A stretch of 64,000 nt of DNA, from contig NZ_JACYVA010000004.1 of the NCBI RefSeq assembly GCF_014842075.1, positions 186,001 through 250,000 of the forward strand. The letters run 5' to 3'. The notes below the pieces were generated by a model. The model did no database searches. It saw only the letters and a program-made list of their open reading frames with translations, and had not been told where the DNA came from. Origin of the DNA: Sphingomonas sp. CFBP 13720. GTDB lineage: Bacteria; Pseudomonadota; Alphaproteobacteria; Sphingomonadales; Sphingomonadaceae. A program made the translations under genes and the position numbers. Of the stretch, positions 8,836-17,735 are shown in pieces (position 1 is the first letter of the stretch; the number at the start of each line of letters is the position of its first letter).

Positions 8836-9987
8836 GTGATTTCGCAGCTAGCCATTTCCGGCTATCGCTCCCTGCGCGACATCAAGCTGCCGCTTGCTCC
8901 GCTGACGATGGTCACCGGCACCAATGGAACCGGAAAGTCGAGCATCTACCGCGCACTGCGCCTTCTTGCCGACGTGGCGCAGGGGCGTCTGGTGAACTCA
9001 CTGGCGCGGGAAGGTGGCCTGCACTCAACATTATGGGCAGGCCCAGAGCGCATCAGCAACGACATGCGGACCGGCAAGGTGCCCATCCAGGGAACCGTCA
9101 GATCCGGCCCGGTCAGTCTGCGCCTCGGCTTTTCCGGTGACGATCTGGGCTATGCGATCGATTTGGGCCTGCCGTCGCCAGGCTTGGCGTTCGCCTTCGA
9201 TCCGGAGATCAAGGTAGAGGCTATGTGGACGGGCGGCGTTCTTGGGCGGTCGAACCTGTTCGCTGAACGTCGCGGCCCAATGATCCGCGTCCGGCGTGTA
9301 GCGACGGGCGAATGGCGCACGGGGATGAAGAATCTTCATCCCTTCGACAGCATGGTCACACATTCATCCGATCGCGAGGACGGGTTGGAAATGCTCCTCA
9401 TGCGCGAGCGCATGCGCAACTGGCGTTTCTACGATAATCTGCGCACCGACGTGGAAGCGCCGGCGCGACGGGCTCAAATCCTCACTTACACGCCGGCGCT
9501 GGCTAATGACGGTGCCGACCTGGCTGCAGCGATCGAGACCATCCGTGCGATCGGCGATAGCGGGGCCTTCGACGATGCGATCGAGGACGCCTTTCCGGGA
9601 TCGTCGGTAGGCAGCGGTGAGGACGGCAATGTGTCGATGCGGCAGCGAGGTCTGCTCCGGCCGTTGCGCGCCAGCGAACTGTCAGACGGCACCTTGCGCT
9701 ACGTGATGCTCTGCGCAGCGCTGCTCGCACCGAGCAAGCCGGAAATCCTCATCCTCAACGAGCCGGAATCCAGCCTGCACCCGACCTTGCTGGATCCGCT
9801 CGCAAGGCTTCTAACCACGGCGGCGAGGACCTGTCAGATCGTCGTCGTGTCCCACAGCGAACGACTGGTCACTAGCTTGGCGAATGACTCCGACACCAGA
9901 ACCTATCGGCTAGAAAAGGACTGCGGCGAGACATTCCTGCATAGTGATGAAGATCATTACTGCCGCTGGGTGTGGCCCTCACGCTGA
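8836..9987 (+). CDS. AAA ATPase, AAA_21/COG4637 type (SMC/OLD-like)
   Basis: About 383 residues. The Walker A motif GTNGTGKSS is near residue 29, the signature-like SELSDGTLRYVML near 280, and Walker B plus switch glutamate EILILNEPESSLHP near 302. A D-loop and the histidine switch VVVSHSERLV follow. The middle region (about 60-250) is a family-specific insertion. There is no TOPRIM nuclease domain, so this is not a full OLD nuclease. Proteins of this kind are ABC-type ATPases often found near mobile elements and defence genes, usually with a partner. The GTG at 8836 was chosen because GGGGGAG lies at a proper distance; a GTG at 8830 sits too close. Confidence 0.75.
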   Translation: MISQLAISGYRSLRDIKLPLAPLTMVTGTNGTGKSSIYRALRLLADVAQGRLVNSLAREGGLHSTLWAGPERISNDMRTGKVPIQGTVRSGPVSLRLGFSGDDLGYAIDLGLPSPGLAFAFDPEIKVEAMWTGGVLGRSNLFAERRGPMIRVRRVATGEWRTGMKNLHPFDSMVTHSSDREDGLEMLLMRERMRNWRFYDNLRTDVEAPARRAQILTYTPALANDGADLAAAIETIRAIGDSGAFDDAIEDAFPGSSVGSGEDGNVSMRQRGLLRPLRASELSDGTLRYVMLCAALLAPSKPEILILNEPESSLHPTLLDPLARLLTTAARTCQIVVVSHSERLVTSLANDSDTRTYRLEKDCGETFLHSDEDHYCRWVWPSR

Positions 9988-10061
9988 TCGCCCCTCTCGT
10001 TCCCCCTGCGTTCTTGGCTGGCGTACGTCAAACACACTTTCGTGCCGTCACCCCAGAGTGG

Positions 10062-10275
10062 CTGAGAAAGCGCCGGATCGCCATGGTCGTACAGCAAAAC
10101 GCCGCAACCGGCGTGAGCGAACGCCTTCGGCCTATCGATCCAGATACTGTTCCTTCACACAGGTCAGCCCATGCGCCATGACGATCAACGGACGCCGCCC
10201 AGGGCCGATGTCGGGCCTATAGAGCCAGCCCCGCAAGATGCGCCCCTCAGACGCGAACTCCACATTCTCTCGCAT
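10062..10275 (-). pseudogene. N-terminal remnant of an alpha/beta-hydrolase (DLH-like)
   Basis: Reading from ATG at 10275, the product begins MRENVEFASEGRILRGWLYR and continues to PLIVMAHGLTCVKEQYLDR, the typical N-terminus of dienelactone-hydrolase-like alpha/beta-hydrolases. An in-frame TAG follows at 10132-10134. A shifted frame resumes with FAHAGCGVLLYDHGD, the next expected strand. The remaining two thirds of the enzyme, with the nucleophile elbow, are missing. The rest of the 9988-10493 interval (9988-10061 and 10276-10450) shows no other recognisable gene. Confidence 0.65.
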
Positions 10276-10450
10276 GTTGGCTGCCCCGGTCCCTTATCCC
10301 GACGTCGTGGTAGAACCCCGCGTCTCGGCATGCGCGCGGATCGGCCGATCGATACGCCGGATCGGCCATACTGCCGCGGAGCCGTGGAGCCCTCGTCTCG
10401 ATCAAATCGGCAGCTTGCTCCTGATGGTTCCGCCCTTGACCGGTTCGGCC

Positions 10451-10470
10451 GCATAACATTATGGTATGGC
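10451..10470. promoter_or_regulatory. Probable TetR operator upstream of the tetR gene
   Basis: A near-palindrome CATAACATTATGGTATG lies about 27 bases before the tetR ATG. Its core TTATGGTA (10459-10466) is the exact reverse complement of TACCATAA at 11109-11116 in front of the next gene, so both sites are probably bound by the same TetR protein. Confidence 0.5.
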
Positions 10471-10493
10471 CGTTCAACAATGTGAGAGCATAG

Positions 10494-11075
10494 ATGGGAC
10501 GTCCGCGGGAGTTTGACGAAGACTGCGTCCTCGAGGCGGTGATGGAGACGTTCTGGCAGTACGGCTATGAAGGGACGTCCACGCAGAACCTCGTCGACGC
10601 GACCGGTCTCGGCCGTGGCAGCCTGTATGCCGCCTATTCGAACAAGGATGGATTATTCGAGCAGGCCCTTCGGCGCTACCGGTTGCGTTCCCGCGCGAAT
10701 ATCGAGCGGCTGAAAACATTCGAAAGCCCGCTGGCAGGCATTCGCGACATGATGACACGGACGGTCGATGAGGATCTCTCCGGAAGTCGTCGTGGCTGCC
10801 TCGTCACCAACAGCGCGATCGAAATGGCGCATCGTGATCCGCGCATCGCTGCCCTCGTCGCGGAGAATTTCCGCATCATGGCCGCCGGCCTTCGTGCGGC
10901 GATCGAGCGCGCACAGTCGGCCAGAGAGATATCATCGGATCGCGATCCCGAGGCGTCGGCGCTGTTTCTTCTCACCACGATACAGGGACTGCGCGTGATC
11001 GGCCGGACGACACCACCCGATGCGCGCGACATGCTGTTCGCCGTTGTCGATCAGGCTTTGACGAGCCTGCACTGA
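10494..11075 (+). CDS. TetR-family transcriptional regulator
   Basis: A 193-residue repressor. The N-terminal helix-turn-helix (residues about 10-50) reads AVMETFWQYGYEGTSTQNLV followed by DATGLGRGSLYAAYSNKDGLF, a classical TetR pattern. The C-terminal domain contains GCLVTNSAIEMAHRDPRI, as in the AcuR/YxaF-like group that senses small reactive or phenolic compounds. It is followed by an oxidoreductase and an MFS exporter in the same direction. The matching inverted motifs before it and before the oxidoreductase gene imply that it represses itself and the pair. Confidence 0.9.
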   Translation: MGRPREFDEDCVLEAVMETFWQYGYEGTSTQNLVDATGLGRGSLYAAYSNKDGLFEQALRRYRLRSRANIERLKTFESPLAGIRDMMTRTVDEDLSGSRRGCLVTNSAIEMAHRDPRIAALVAENFRIMAAGLRAAIERAQSAREISSDRDPEASALFLLTTIQGLRVIGRTTPPDARDMLFAVVDQALTSLH

Positions 11076-11094
11076 CCAATCGCTATTTGCCCTT

Positions 11095-11116
11095 TTATGG
11101 AATGATCGTACCATAA
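11095..11116. promoter_or_regulatory. Inverted-repeat operator before the oxidoreductase gene
   Basis: TTATGG and CCATAA face each other with a 10-base spacer, 11 bases before the chosen start codon. The half-site is the same as in the site at 10459-10466. Its place between tetR and its likely target, overlapping the leader, fits repression by the neighbouring TetR protein. Confidence 0.55.
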
Positions 11117-11127
11117 TGGAGATTTCA

Positions 11128-11982
11128 ATGCCTGTCGAAACCAGCCTCCCCACCATAGCGGTGCTCGGCACCGGCATCATCGGTGCCCCCGTTGCGCGCA
11201 ATATTGCCCGGGCCGGGTTCCCCGTTCGCGTCTGGAACCGCACGCCCGCCAAAGCCAAGGCGCTTGAGGAAGACGGTGTCCAAGCGTTCCGGACGCCGGC
11301 CGACGCCGTACGCGACGCCGACGTCATCTTGACCGTGCTGAAGGACGGTCCCTCGGTACAGGAGACCATCGCGGATGCGGTAGAAGCACTCAAACCCGGA
11401 GCGGTATGGCTCCAGCTCAGCACCGTCGGCGTTGAGGCCACCGACACGCTGGCCGGGATCGCGGCGCACGCGGGACTGGTATTCTACGATGCGCCCGTGC
11501 TGGGCACGCGCCAGCCCGCCGAACAGGGGCAGCTGGTCATCTTCGGGTCCGGACCGGTCGACGTGCGAGCGGTCGTGCAACCGATTTTCGATGCGATCGG
11601 CAAGAAGGCTATCTGGATCGACGACAAGCCGGGGGCGAGCAGCCGGCTGAAGCTCGCACTGAATGCATGGGTGTTCGTGCTGACCCATGGCGCGGCGGAA
11701 AGCCTGTCGATCGCGCAGGCGTTGGGCCTCGATCCTGCGTTGATAATGGAGGCGGTGGCGGGAGGACCGCTCGACTGCGGCTATCTCCAGACCAAGGGGA
11801 AGGCGATGCTTGCGGGCGACTATGCGACGAGCTTCTCGGTCGAGAACGGCGCAAAGGACGCGCAACTGGTGCTGGACGCGCTGGTGGGAACCGACGTTCG
11901 CGCGGACCTCGCAGCCGCGGGGCTGGAGCGGATCGCGGCGGGGCATGGCGGCAAGGATATCGCGGCGTCGTTCCTAGCATGA
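11128..11982 (+). CDS. NAD(P)-dependent beta-hydroxyacid dehydrogenase family protein
   Basis: About 284 residues, related to 3-hydroxyisobutyrate dehydrogenase and glyoxylate/succinic semialdehyde reductases. The Rossmann fingerprint VLGTGIIGAPVARNIARAGF is at residues about 9-29. The substrate-binding signature here reads DAPVLGTRQPAEQGQLVIFG in place of the usual DAPVSGG, and the catalytic lysine region is SSRLKLALNAW. The start at 11128 was chosen because GGAG lies six bases before it; an ATG at 11116 sits within the operator and has no ribosome-binding site. It overlaps the following MFS gene by ATGA. Likely role: reduction of a small aldehyde or keto acid that the exporter then removes. 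Confidence 0.85.
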   Translation: MPVETSLPTIAVLGTGIIGAPVARNIARAGFPVRVWNRTPAKAKALEEDGVQAFRTPADAVRDADVILTVLKDGPSVQETIADAVEALKPGAVWLQLSTVGVEATDTLAGIAAHAGLVFYDAPVLGTRQPAEQGQLVIFGSGPVDVRAVVQPIFDAIGKKAIWIDDKPGASSRLKLALNAWVFVLTHGAAESLSIAQALGLDPALIMEAVAGGPLDCGYLQTKGKAMLAGDYATSFSVENGAKDAQLVLDALVGTDVRADLAAAGLERIAAGHGGKDIAASFLA

Positions 11983-13190
11983 CACAGATGCGATCCGATA
12001 CGACTATGCCGTTGGCAGACAGCCCGGCGACCATTGAAACCCTGCCGATCGGGAAGCTGCTGGCGTTCACGACCGCCGGCTTTCTCGCCATCATGACCGA
12101 AACCATGCCCGCGGGATTGCTGCCGCAGATCAGCGGGGGTCTCGACATCAGCGCGGCGCTAGCGGGGCAAATGCTCACGCTCTACGCGCTCGGCTCCGTC
12201 GTCGCCGCGATCCCCGTGATCGCCGCGACGCGCAGCTGGAATCGCCGACCGTTACTGTTGCTCGCGATCGGCGGGCTGTTCGTCTTCAACAGCATCACGG
12301 CGCTGTCCTCCACCGTCGCCATCACGCTGATCGCCCGCTTCGTCGCGGGCATGGCGGCCGGGGTCATCTGGGGACTGCTTGCCGGCTATGCGCGCCGCCT
12401 CGCGCCGGCGCATCTGCAAGGGCGCGCGCTGGCGGTCACGGGGATCGGCCAGCCGATCGCGCTGGCGGCCGGCGTGCCGCTCGGCGCGTGGCTCGGCATG
12501 ATGCTGGACTGGCGTGCGGTGTTCTGGATCATGTCGGCGGTGGCGCTGCTGCTTGCCGTCTGGGTCCGTCTGGGCATTCCGGATCATCCGGGGCAGCCTG
12601 CGGCGCAGCGGCTGCCGATCGCGCGTGTCGCGGCGCTTCCGGGCATCGCGTCGATCCTGCTTGTGCTGTTCGCCTGGATCACCGGGCATAACATCCTCTA
12701 CACCTATATCGCGCCCTTTCTGACCATGGCTGCACCGGACCTGCGGCTGGACATGGTTCTTCTGCTATTCGGCGTTTCCGCTGTCATCGGGATATGGGCC
12801 ACGGGCTTGCTCGTTGATCGCCATCTCCGCCCGCTCACCCTGCTGAGCCTTGCCGGCTTCGCGGGATCGGCGCTTCTGCTCTCGGTCGTCACCCAGTCAC
12901 CGATGTTGGTACTGGCGGGCATCGTCACATGGGGTCTGACGTTCGGCGGCGCGCCGACACTCCTGCAGACAGCGCTGGCGGACGCCGCGGGCGACAATGC
13001 CGACGTCGCGCAGTCGATCCTGGTCACGGTCTTCAATCTCGCCATCGCGGTCGGCAGCGTGCTCGGCGGTATTGTCGTGGGGCAGGGACATGCAAACTTG
13101 CTACCCTATGCGATGCTGACCTGCGGAGCCGCGGCGTTAATTGCAGCGTTGATGAAGCTGCCCCAGTGCGTCGCCGCATCGGTTCGATGA
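11979..13190 (+). CDS. MFS efflux transporter (DHA1-type)
   Basis: A 403-residue membrane protein with about 12 hydrophobic helices. It has the loop 2-3 type region SWNRRPLLLLAIGGL, helix 4 ARFVAGMAAGVIWGLLAGYA, and the motif AVTGIGQPIALAAGVPLGAWLG (antiporter motif C-like) in helix 5. This is the arrangement of proton-driven exporters of the AraJ/YdhP group, which move sugars, arabinose-like compounds or drugs outward. Start and preceding stop overlap (ATGA), so it is coupled to the dehydrogenase and probably under the same TetR control. The substrate is unknown. Confidence 0.88.
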   Translation: MTQMRSDTTMPLADSPATIETLPIGKLLAFTTAGFLAIMTETMPAGLLPQISGGLDISAALAGQMLTLYALGSVVAAIPVIAATRSWNRRPLLLLAIGGLFVFNSITALSSTVAITLIARFVAGMAAGVIWGLLAGYARRLAPAHLQGRALAVTGIGQPIALAAGVPLGAWLGMMLDWRAVFWIMSAVALLLAVWVRLGIPDHPGQPAAQRLPIARVAALPGIASILLVLFAWITGHNILYTYIAPFLTMAAPDLRLDMVLLLFGVSAVIGIWATGLLVDRHLRPLTLLSLAGFAGSALLLSVVTQSPMLVLAGIVTWGLTFGGAPTLLQTALADAAGDNADVAQSILVTVFNLAIAVGSVLGGIVVGQGHANLLPYAMLTCGAAALIAALMKLPQCVAASVR

Positions 13191-13217
13191 GCGGGAGGCC
13201 CTGCGTGTGGGCTGGCA

Positions 13218-13975
13218 CTATTTCCGGTCGGCACCTCGTTCGGGCCGCACGCCTTCATCTCGCGCCGAACTTCGGCACGGCAGCGTCTGCGGCTCGCGCA
13301 GGAGGTTGTCGGCCATGAAGGATACGAAGGCCGACACCTTGGGCGACGGGTGGCGACTGGCGGGCCAGAGGATGTGGAAAGCGCCGACCTCGCGCAGCTG
13401 ATCGTCCAGCACGCTGACCAGCGAGCCGCGCCGAAGCTGCGCCCTGACGGCAAACTGCGGCAGGCAGGCCAGACCGAAGCCTTCCTGGGCGAGGCAGATC
13501 TGCGGCTCCAGCGTGCTCGCCACCGATGTCACCGGCAAGGTCAGGTCGAGGTCGACACCATCCCGCGTCAGCGGCCAGCGCTCCAGCTTGCCGGTCGAGG
13601 GATATTTGTGATGATGGCAGGCGTGGTCGATCAGCTCCTCCGGCGTCGACGGTGTACCGTGGGTGGCCAGATAGTCGGGTGAGCCGACGATCCGGTGCGA
13701 GAAGGCACCCGCGCGGCGCATCATCAGGCGACTGTCGCGTGCCTCGCCGGTCCGGATCACGGCATCGAACCCCTCGTCGATCACGTCGACGATCCGGTCG
13801 GTGAAGTCGAGATCCGGTTCGATCTCCGGACAGGCGCGCATGAACGCCATTATGGCGGGCATCATCAACATCCCGATCAGCAGCATGCTGACACCCAAGC
13901 GCCCGCGCGGTGCCTGACGGGTCTGCGACAGCTCCAGCTCCGCTGTGCAATATCTTCCCAAAGATGAGTGCGGTC
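13218..13975 (-). pseudogene. LysR-type regulator lacking its DNA-binding domain
   Basis: The frame encodes only the effector-binding part of a LysR regulator, from the linker LELSQTRQAPRGRLGVSM through IDEGFDAVIRTGEARDSRLM, GSPDYLATHGTPSTPEEL and LACLPQFAVRAQLRRGSLV to a C-terminus PKVSAFVSFMADNL. The roughly 60-residue winged helix-turn-helix that should precede it is absent. At about 13975 the sequence passes into unrelated DNA that precedes the next truncated gene. It cannot act as a regulator. The break point suggests a deletion joining two formerly separate loci. Confidence 0.75.
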
Positions 13976-14026
13976 GTGTTTCGAACAAGCATGCGACGGT
14001 GGCGGCCCCATCGTGCGATCGCCGCG

Positions 14027-15439
14027 ATGGGTTCGATGGAAATCTATGCCGGTCCGACTGTGAGCGAACGTAACAAGGTGCTGCTATTCACCACGCGCGA
14101 ACATGATGCCGTGTCTTGGGGCGATGTGCGGGATATCCGAAACACCGAGTGGCACCTTTATCTCGTTCATTGGGACGAAGAACATGGACTCCTCTACATC
14201 AACAGCTCAAACAACAGCAGCATGCACGAAGATTTGCACAAGGCCGTGGATGGCGACGATACGGCCATATTCAAGAGAGAACTTGTATTTCGTTCGCTTC
14301 ATAACGTGAACCGGCTGGACCTGACGAAGCTTGGTCTTAGCGATGTGATCAACGACCGGCTGAGATTCAGCCTCCATGTGGGGCCGGACATCACTGATAC
14401 ATTGCCAGAGGCGATGCGGACTAACAAGCGAAAGTCCAACCTCTTCGCACATGGTTACGAGGACGGCGTGCGAGTAATGGTTGGCTGCTCGCAAAAGGGC
14501 CGAGTGTGGTCGATGATGACCGCCGAGGACCTCGCATCCTGGGTTGAATGGTGCCACGCGGTCGGTGCCAAGCTCCGCGATGATACGATCCCGACCCAGG
14601 ATGTCTTCGCCAACGTGATCTTGCCGGTGGAAATCAGTGAGCGTCCCGCCCTAATTCCACCTCTGATCGATTGGCCGGAGGAATTGCTGAAACGTGCCGA
14701 AGACGCGATCACGATCACAATTGATAGAGAATCTGTGCTGTTCTTTGATGTGGAACTGCAAGTTTTGGATTTTACGACCGACACGCCGATCCGCTTTCGA
14801 GTCGTCACTCCCAACAAGATCGCCGACTATATCGTTCGATTCGCGCCAGATGGCCTCTCCTACGAACCACAGGGCGCTTTTGCGGCCGACATCACGATTG
14901 GGCGCACTACAAGATCGCTTGGGGACTGGTTCCACAGAGAGCCGCCTGCCATACGCTTCGACAATGGCGGCTACCTTCAGGGAACTGAGCTGTTCGTGCC
15001 TCCGATCGGCGCCGCGCGAAAGCCGTTCGGCCGCGATCGGATCGTCGAATGGGATTGGGCGGGTGTCGACCTCGCAAAGGATCCGCAACGCGTCGAGAAG
15101 CGACCATACTCAACACAGCAGCGCGTAATTGATCGCCTTCTCGCCACTACCACAGAGGACGAATTCCCCATCATTTTTGATGACGACGATGCTGGGGAAG
15201 CCGCCGACATTGGCTGTATCGCGATTAGCAACGGCAGGCTGGTGATCCATCTTTACCACTGCAAGTTCGCAGGATCTCCCAACGCTGGGGCTCGTGTCGA
15301 CGATCCTTATGCGGTGTGCGGCCAAGCGCAACGTAACACTCAATGGCGTAGTGCAGTGCCGGAACTCTTCAAGCATCTTCGTCGCCGCGAGGACGGCCGC
15401 CGGGTAAAGCTCGCGGCTGCCGGGATTAATCACGTTTAG
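14027..15439 (+). pseudogene. C-terminal part of a large defence-type helicase/nuclease protein
   Basis: About 470 residues remain. The segment HWDEEHGLLYINSSNNSSMH and the later DDDAGEAADIGCIAI with VIHLYHCKF resemble the C-terminal half of roughly 1000-residue superfamily II helicase-like proteins found in anti-phage islands. That match is from memory and could not be checked. The last region, with an acidic EAAD pair followed by HCK after a beta strand, looks like a PD-(D/E)xK nuclease core. No Walker motifs are present, so the helicase part is missing. The sequence joins the headless LysR gene directly. Base composition is visibly lower in GC than its neighbours, pointing to transfer. The fragment could still be translated from 14027 or 14036, but there is no clear ribosome-binding site. 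Confidence 0.55.
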
Positions 15440-15570
15440 CGATTCGAGCGCGGTGATCTTCGCGGCTTGCGCAATCTAGAGCGGGATGACTTCGCTTTGA
15501 ATCGGCGGGGGATTCCCCTGTGGAGATAAGTCTGATTCAAGGTGGGGGCCGGAAGAGGAGGCTGGCCCTG

Positions 15571-15710
15571 GATGGCGAAACCGTATTCGATGGACCTGCG
15601 CGAGCGGGTGGTAGCGGGGGTGACGGAGCATGGGATGTCGTGCCATGCTGCGGCATCGCGGTTTGGGGTAGCGGCCAGTTCTGCGATCAAATGGGTGCTA
15701 CGACTTTGCA
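15571..15710 (+). mobile_element. IS630-family transposase N-terminal fragment
   Basis: The frame from ATG 15571 reads MAKPYSMDLRERVVAGVTEH and then AAASRFGVAASSAIKWVLR, the helix-turn-helix N-terminus of IS630-family transposases. Similarity stops at about residue 45, where the sequence passes into the nicotinamidase remnant. The 130 bases before it, beginning near the GAGCGGGATGACTT stretch at 15480, are probably the left end of the element. The rest of the element, with its DDE core, is lost. Confidence 0.7.
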
Positions 15711-16171
15711 GCTCGATGACGTGGCCGGCCTCGTGTTTACCGAGGGCACGCACGTGCCCGAAATCTACGCGCGATCAGCAAAGCCAAAGAGTTTCCGCCG
15801 CATTCCGAGAGCGGCGCCGCGGGATGGGCACTGGTCTTCGATCCCGCCGTGATCGATCCGAACATCCCAATTCATGCGCTGGAGAAAGGGGTGTTCGAGA
15901 TGTTGGCGGAACCCGGCCTGCGTATGCACGAGCTCGACTCCCCCGGTTCGCGCGACCGCGACGTCTTCTTCGCGCAGTTGCGGGCAGATGGCGTCCAGGA
16001 CGTCACCGTCGTCGGCGTGGCCGCCGACTATTGCGTGCGCTGGGCGGTCGAACGCCTGATCGCGTGCGGGTTCCGTGTAACCGTGCCGGCCGATCTGACG
16101 CGCGGAATCGCCGCCAAATCGACGCGGTGGCTGGGGATGAATGGACCGGCGCGGCCGTGGCGATTATGTGA
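15711..16171 (+). pseudogene. Nicotinamidase/isochorismatase-family remnant, two frameshifts
   Basis: Read across three frames, the piece gives GLVFTEGTHVPEIYAR, then KEFPPHSESGAAGWALVFDP, then PIHALEKGVFEMLAEPGL, then VTVVGVAADYCVRWAVERL (containing the catalytic cysteine) and finally RQIDAVAGDEWTGAAVAIM. Frame changes occur near 15770 and 16112. The N-terminal third, with the catalytic aspartate, was replaced by the IS630 fragment. The family hydrolyses nicotinamide or related amides. It is dead here, and its former stop lies just before kptA. Confidence 0.7.
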
Positions 16172-16179
16172 TCGGCCCG

Positions 16180-16722
16180 ATGACCAACGATATCCGCTTT
16201 TTCAAGATGCTGTCGCTGTGGCTTCGACACCAACCCGATGCGGCTGGACTGACGCTTGATCCGCAAGGGTGGACCGAGGTCGATGCGGTGCTTGCCGCCT
16301 TGGCCCGGGGCGGCGTCGCGTGCGACTGGCAGGAACTGCTCCGGATCGTCGAAGAGAGCGACAAGCAGCGCTTCGAGCTTTCCGATGATGCCAACCGGAT
16401 CCGCGCACGACAGGGTCATTCGGTCGCTGTCGATCTGGACTGGCCGCGCGTGTCGCCACCGACCTTATCGTATCATGGTACGGTCGAGCGCTTTCTTGCC
16501 GCAATCCTCGCGGAAGGTTTGAGGCCGATGCGCCGTCACCACGTTCACCTGTCACCCAATATGGAGACGGCGACACGCGTCGGCGCGCGCCGCGGCCAGC
16601 CCGTGATCGTGGCCATCCGCGCCGCCGCCCTCGAAGACGATGGACAGGCGTTTTACCTGACATCCAATCAGGTCTGGCTTACGGAAGAGGTGCCGCCGGC
16701 CTATATCCAAATACTCGACTAA
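16180..16722 (+). CDS. kptA: RNA 2'-phosphotransferase (KptA/Tpt1)
   Basis: A 180-residue enzyme that moves an internal 2'-phosphate from RNA to NAD, giving ADP-ribose 1'',2''-cyclic phosphate. In fungi and plants this finishes tRNA splicing; in bacteria its natural substrate is not settled. Visible family features are LSLWLRHQPDAAGL (Arg-His pair at about residues 16-17), YHGT (start of the NAD-binding lobe), HHVHLSPNMETA and VWLTEEVPP. The ATG at 16180 matches the usual family start; an ATG at 16141 would add 13 residues and overlap the nicotinamidase relic. It converges on rtcA and their ends overlap by 4 bases, so it is not in the sigma-54 operon. Its position still places it within the RNA-repair cluster. 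Confidence 0.9.
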   Translation: MTNDIRFFKMLSLWLRHQPDAAGLTLDPQGWTEVDAVLAALARGGVACDWQELLRIVEESDKQRFELSDDANRIRARQGHSVAVDLDWPRVSPPTLSYHGTVERFLAAILAEGLRPMRRHHVHLSPNMETATRVGARRGQPVIVAIRAAALEDDGQAFYLTSNQVWLTEEVPPAYIQILD

Positions 16723-17735
16723 GCCCGCCGCACCAAATGGCTGCCGTTGGGCTGCTGATCGAACACCCAGCGCTGCCCGGTAAAGCGCTCGATCACGTCC
16801 GCCGCGGTGCGCGCGTGTTGGCTCGGCTTCACGGTGGTGAAACTGCCGCCGCCAGCGAGTGCAAACGGCAGCAGCAACTGATCCGCCACATAGGGTCCGG
16901 CAAACGCATCTGACGCAAGGAAACCTGCCATCCGCTGCGCCGCCGTCTTTGCGAGCGACTCCGCCGACACGCCGAGCTTGCCGAAGCCGGTGACGATTTC
17001 ACATCCATTCTCGAAGACTGCCTCCAGCAGAAACGCGTTGCCGGGCCCTTGCTCTTCGGGAAGCTGACGCACCGCAAAAGCATTCTCCGGCCAATCCGAC
17101 AGGATAGCACGCGCGGCCTTGATCTCCCGCTCGGCGATGTCGAACGGTAGGGCGGCGAACATCGCGGTTGCCGACACCGACTGCAGCGGTCCGCGATCGA
17201 TGCACTCGATCGGTGACAGCTTTCCCGGAACGATATCGACCTCGATCTGCCCACCGCCGCGCGGGAAGAAACCATGCCGCGTCAGCCGCGCAGACACCTG
17301 CGGCCCCATGCGGTTGATGACCGACAGGAACGCGCGCTCGATGAAGTCGAACGGCGGTGCCATCATATTGTGCGTGCCACCCTCCAGCACGAGCCGCGAC
17401 GGCTCGCCTGCGAGCAGCAGAGGCATTAGCACGGTTTGAAGTACCAGGCTGGTGCTGCCCGCCGTGCCGACCGCGAATTGATACTCGCCCGGCGCGACCC
17501 GGCCTGGCGTGAAGGCGATCTCCGTCGAGCCGACCGACGCGCCCTCGCACACCGCCCCACCGATCGTCAGCGCGGCTTCGACCGCGGTCAGATGCTGGCG
17601 CATCAACCCCGGCTTATCGCGGCCACCCCGAATATTGCTGATGCGGAATGGCTGACCCGTAACCAGCGACAGTGCGAGCGCATTGCGCACGACCTGCCCG
17701 CCGCCTTCTCCTTCCGCGCCATCAATGATGATCAT
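16719..17735 (-). CDS. rtcA: RNA 3'-terminal phosphate cyclase
   Basis: A 338-residue enzyme that uses ATP to turn a terminal 3'-phosphate (or 2'-phosphate) of RNA into a 2',3'-cyclic phosphate, the kind of end RtcB can process. The length equals the usual bacterial form. Key segments are the start IIIDGAEGEGGGQVVRNALA, RISNIRGGRDKPGLMRQHL, the GxFPRGGG signature in RHGFFPRGGGQIEVDI, and the C-terminal SQHARTAADVIERF, whose histidine (residue 307 by count) is the adenylylated nucleophile. It is the last gene of the rsr-rtcB-rlaP-rtcA operon and starts within the stop of rlaP (4-base overlap). A degenerate second copy lies at 3355-3655. Confidence 0.95.
   Translation of the reverse strand: MIIIDGAEGEGGGQVVRNALALSLVTGQPFRISNIRGGRDKPGLMRQHLTAVEAALTIGGAVCEGASVGSTEIAFTPGRVAPGEYQFAVGTAGSTSLVLQTVLMPLLLAGEPSRLVLEGGTHNMMAPPFDFIERAFLSVINRMGPQVSARLTRHGFFPRGGGQIEVDIVPGKLSPIECIDRGPLQSVSATAMFAALPFDIAEREIKAARAILSDWPENAFAVRQLPEEQGPGNAFLLEAVFENGCEIVTGFGKLGVSAESLAKTAAQRMAGFLASDAFAGPYVADQLLLPFALAGGGSFTTVKPSQHARTAADVIERFTGQRWVFDQQPNGSHLVRRA

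Noticed and set aside
8836..9987. OLD-family nuclease
   Set aside because: Only the ATPase part is present. There is no TOPRIM domain after it.
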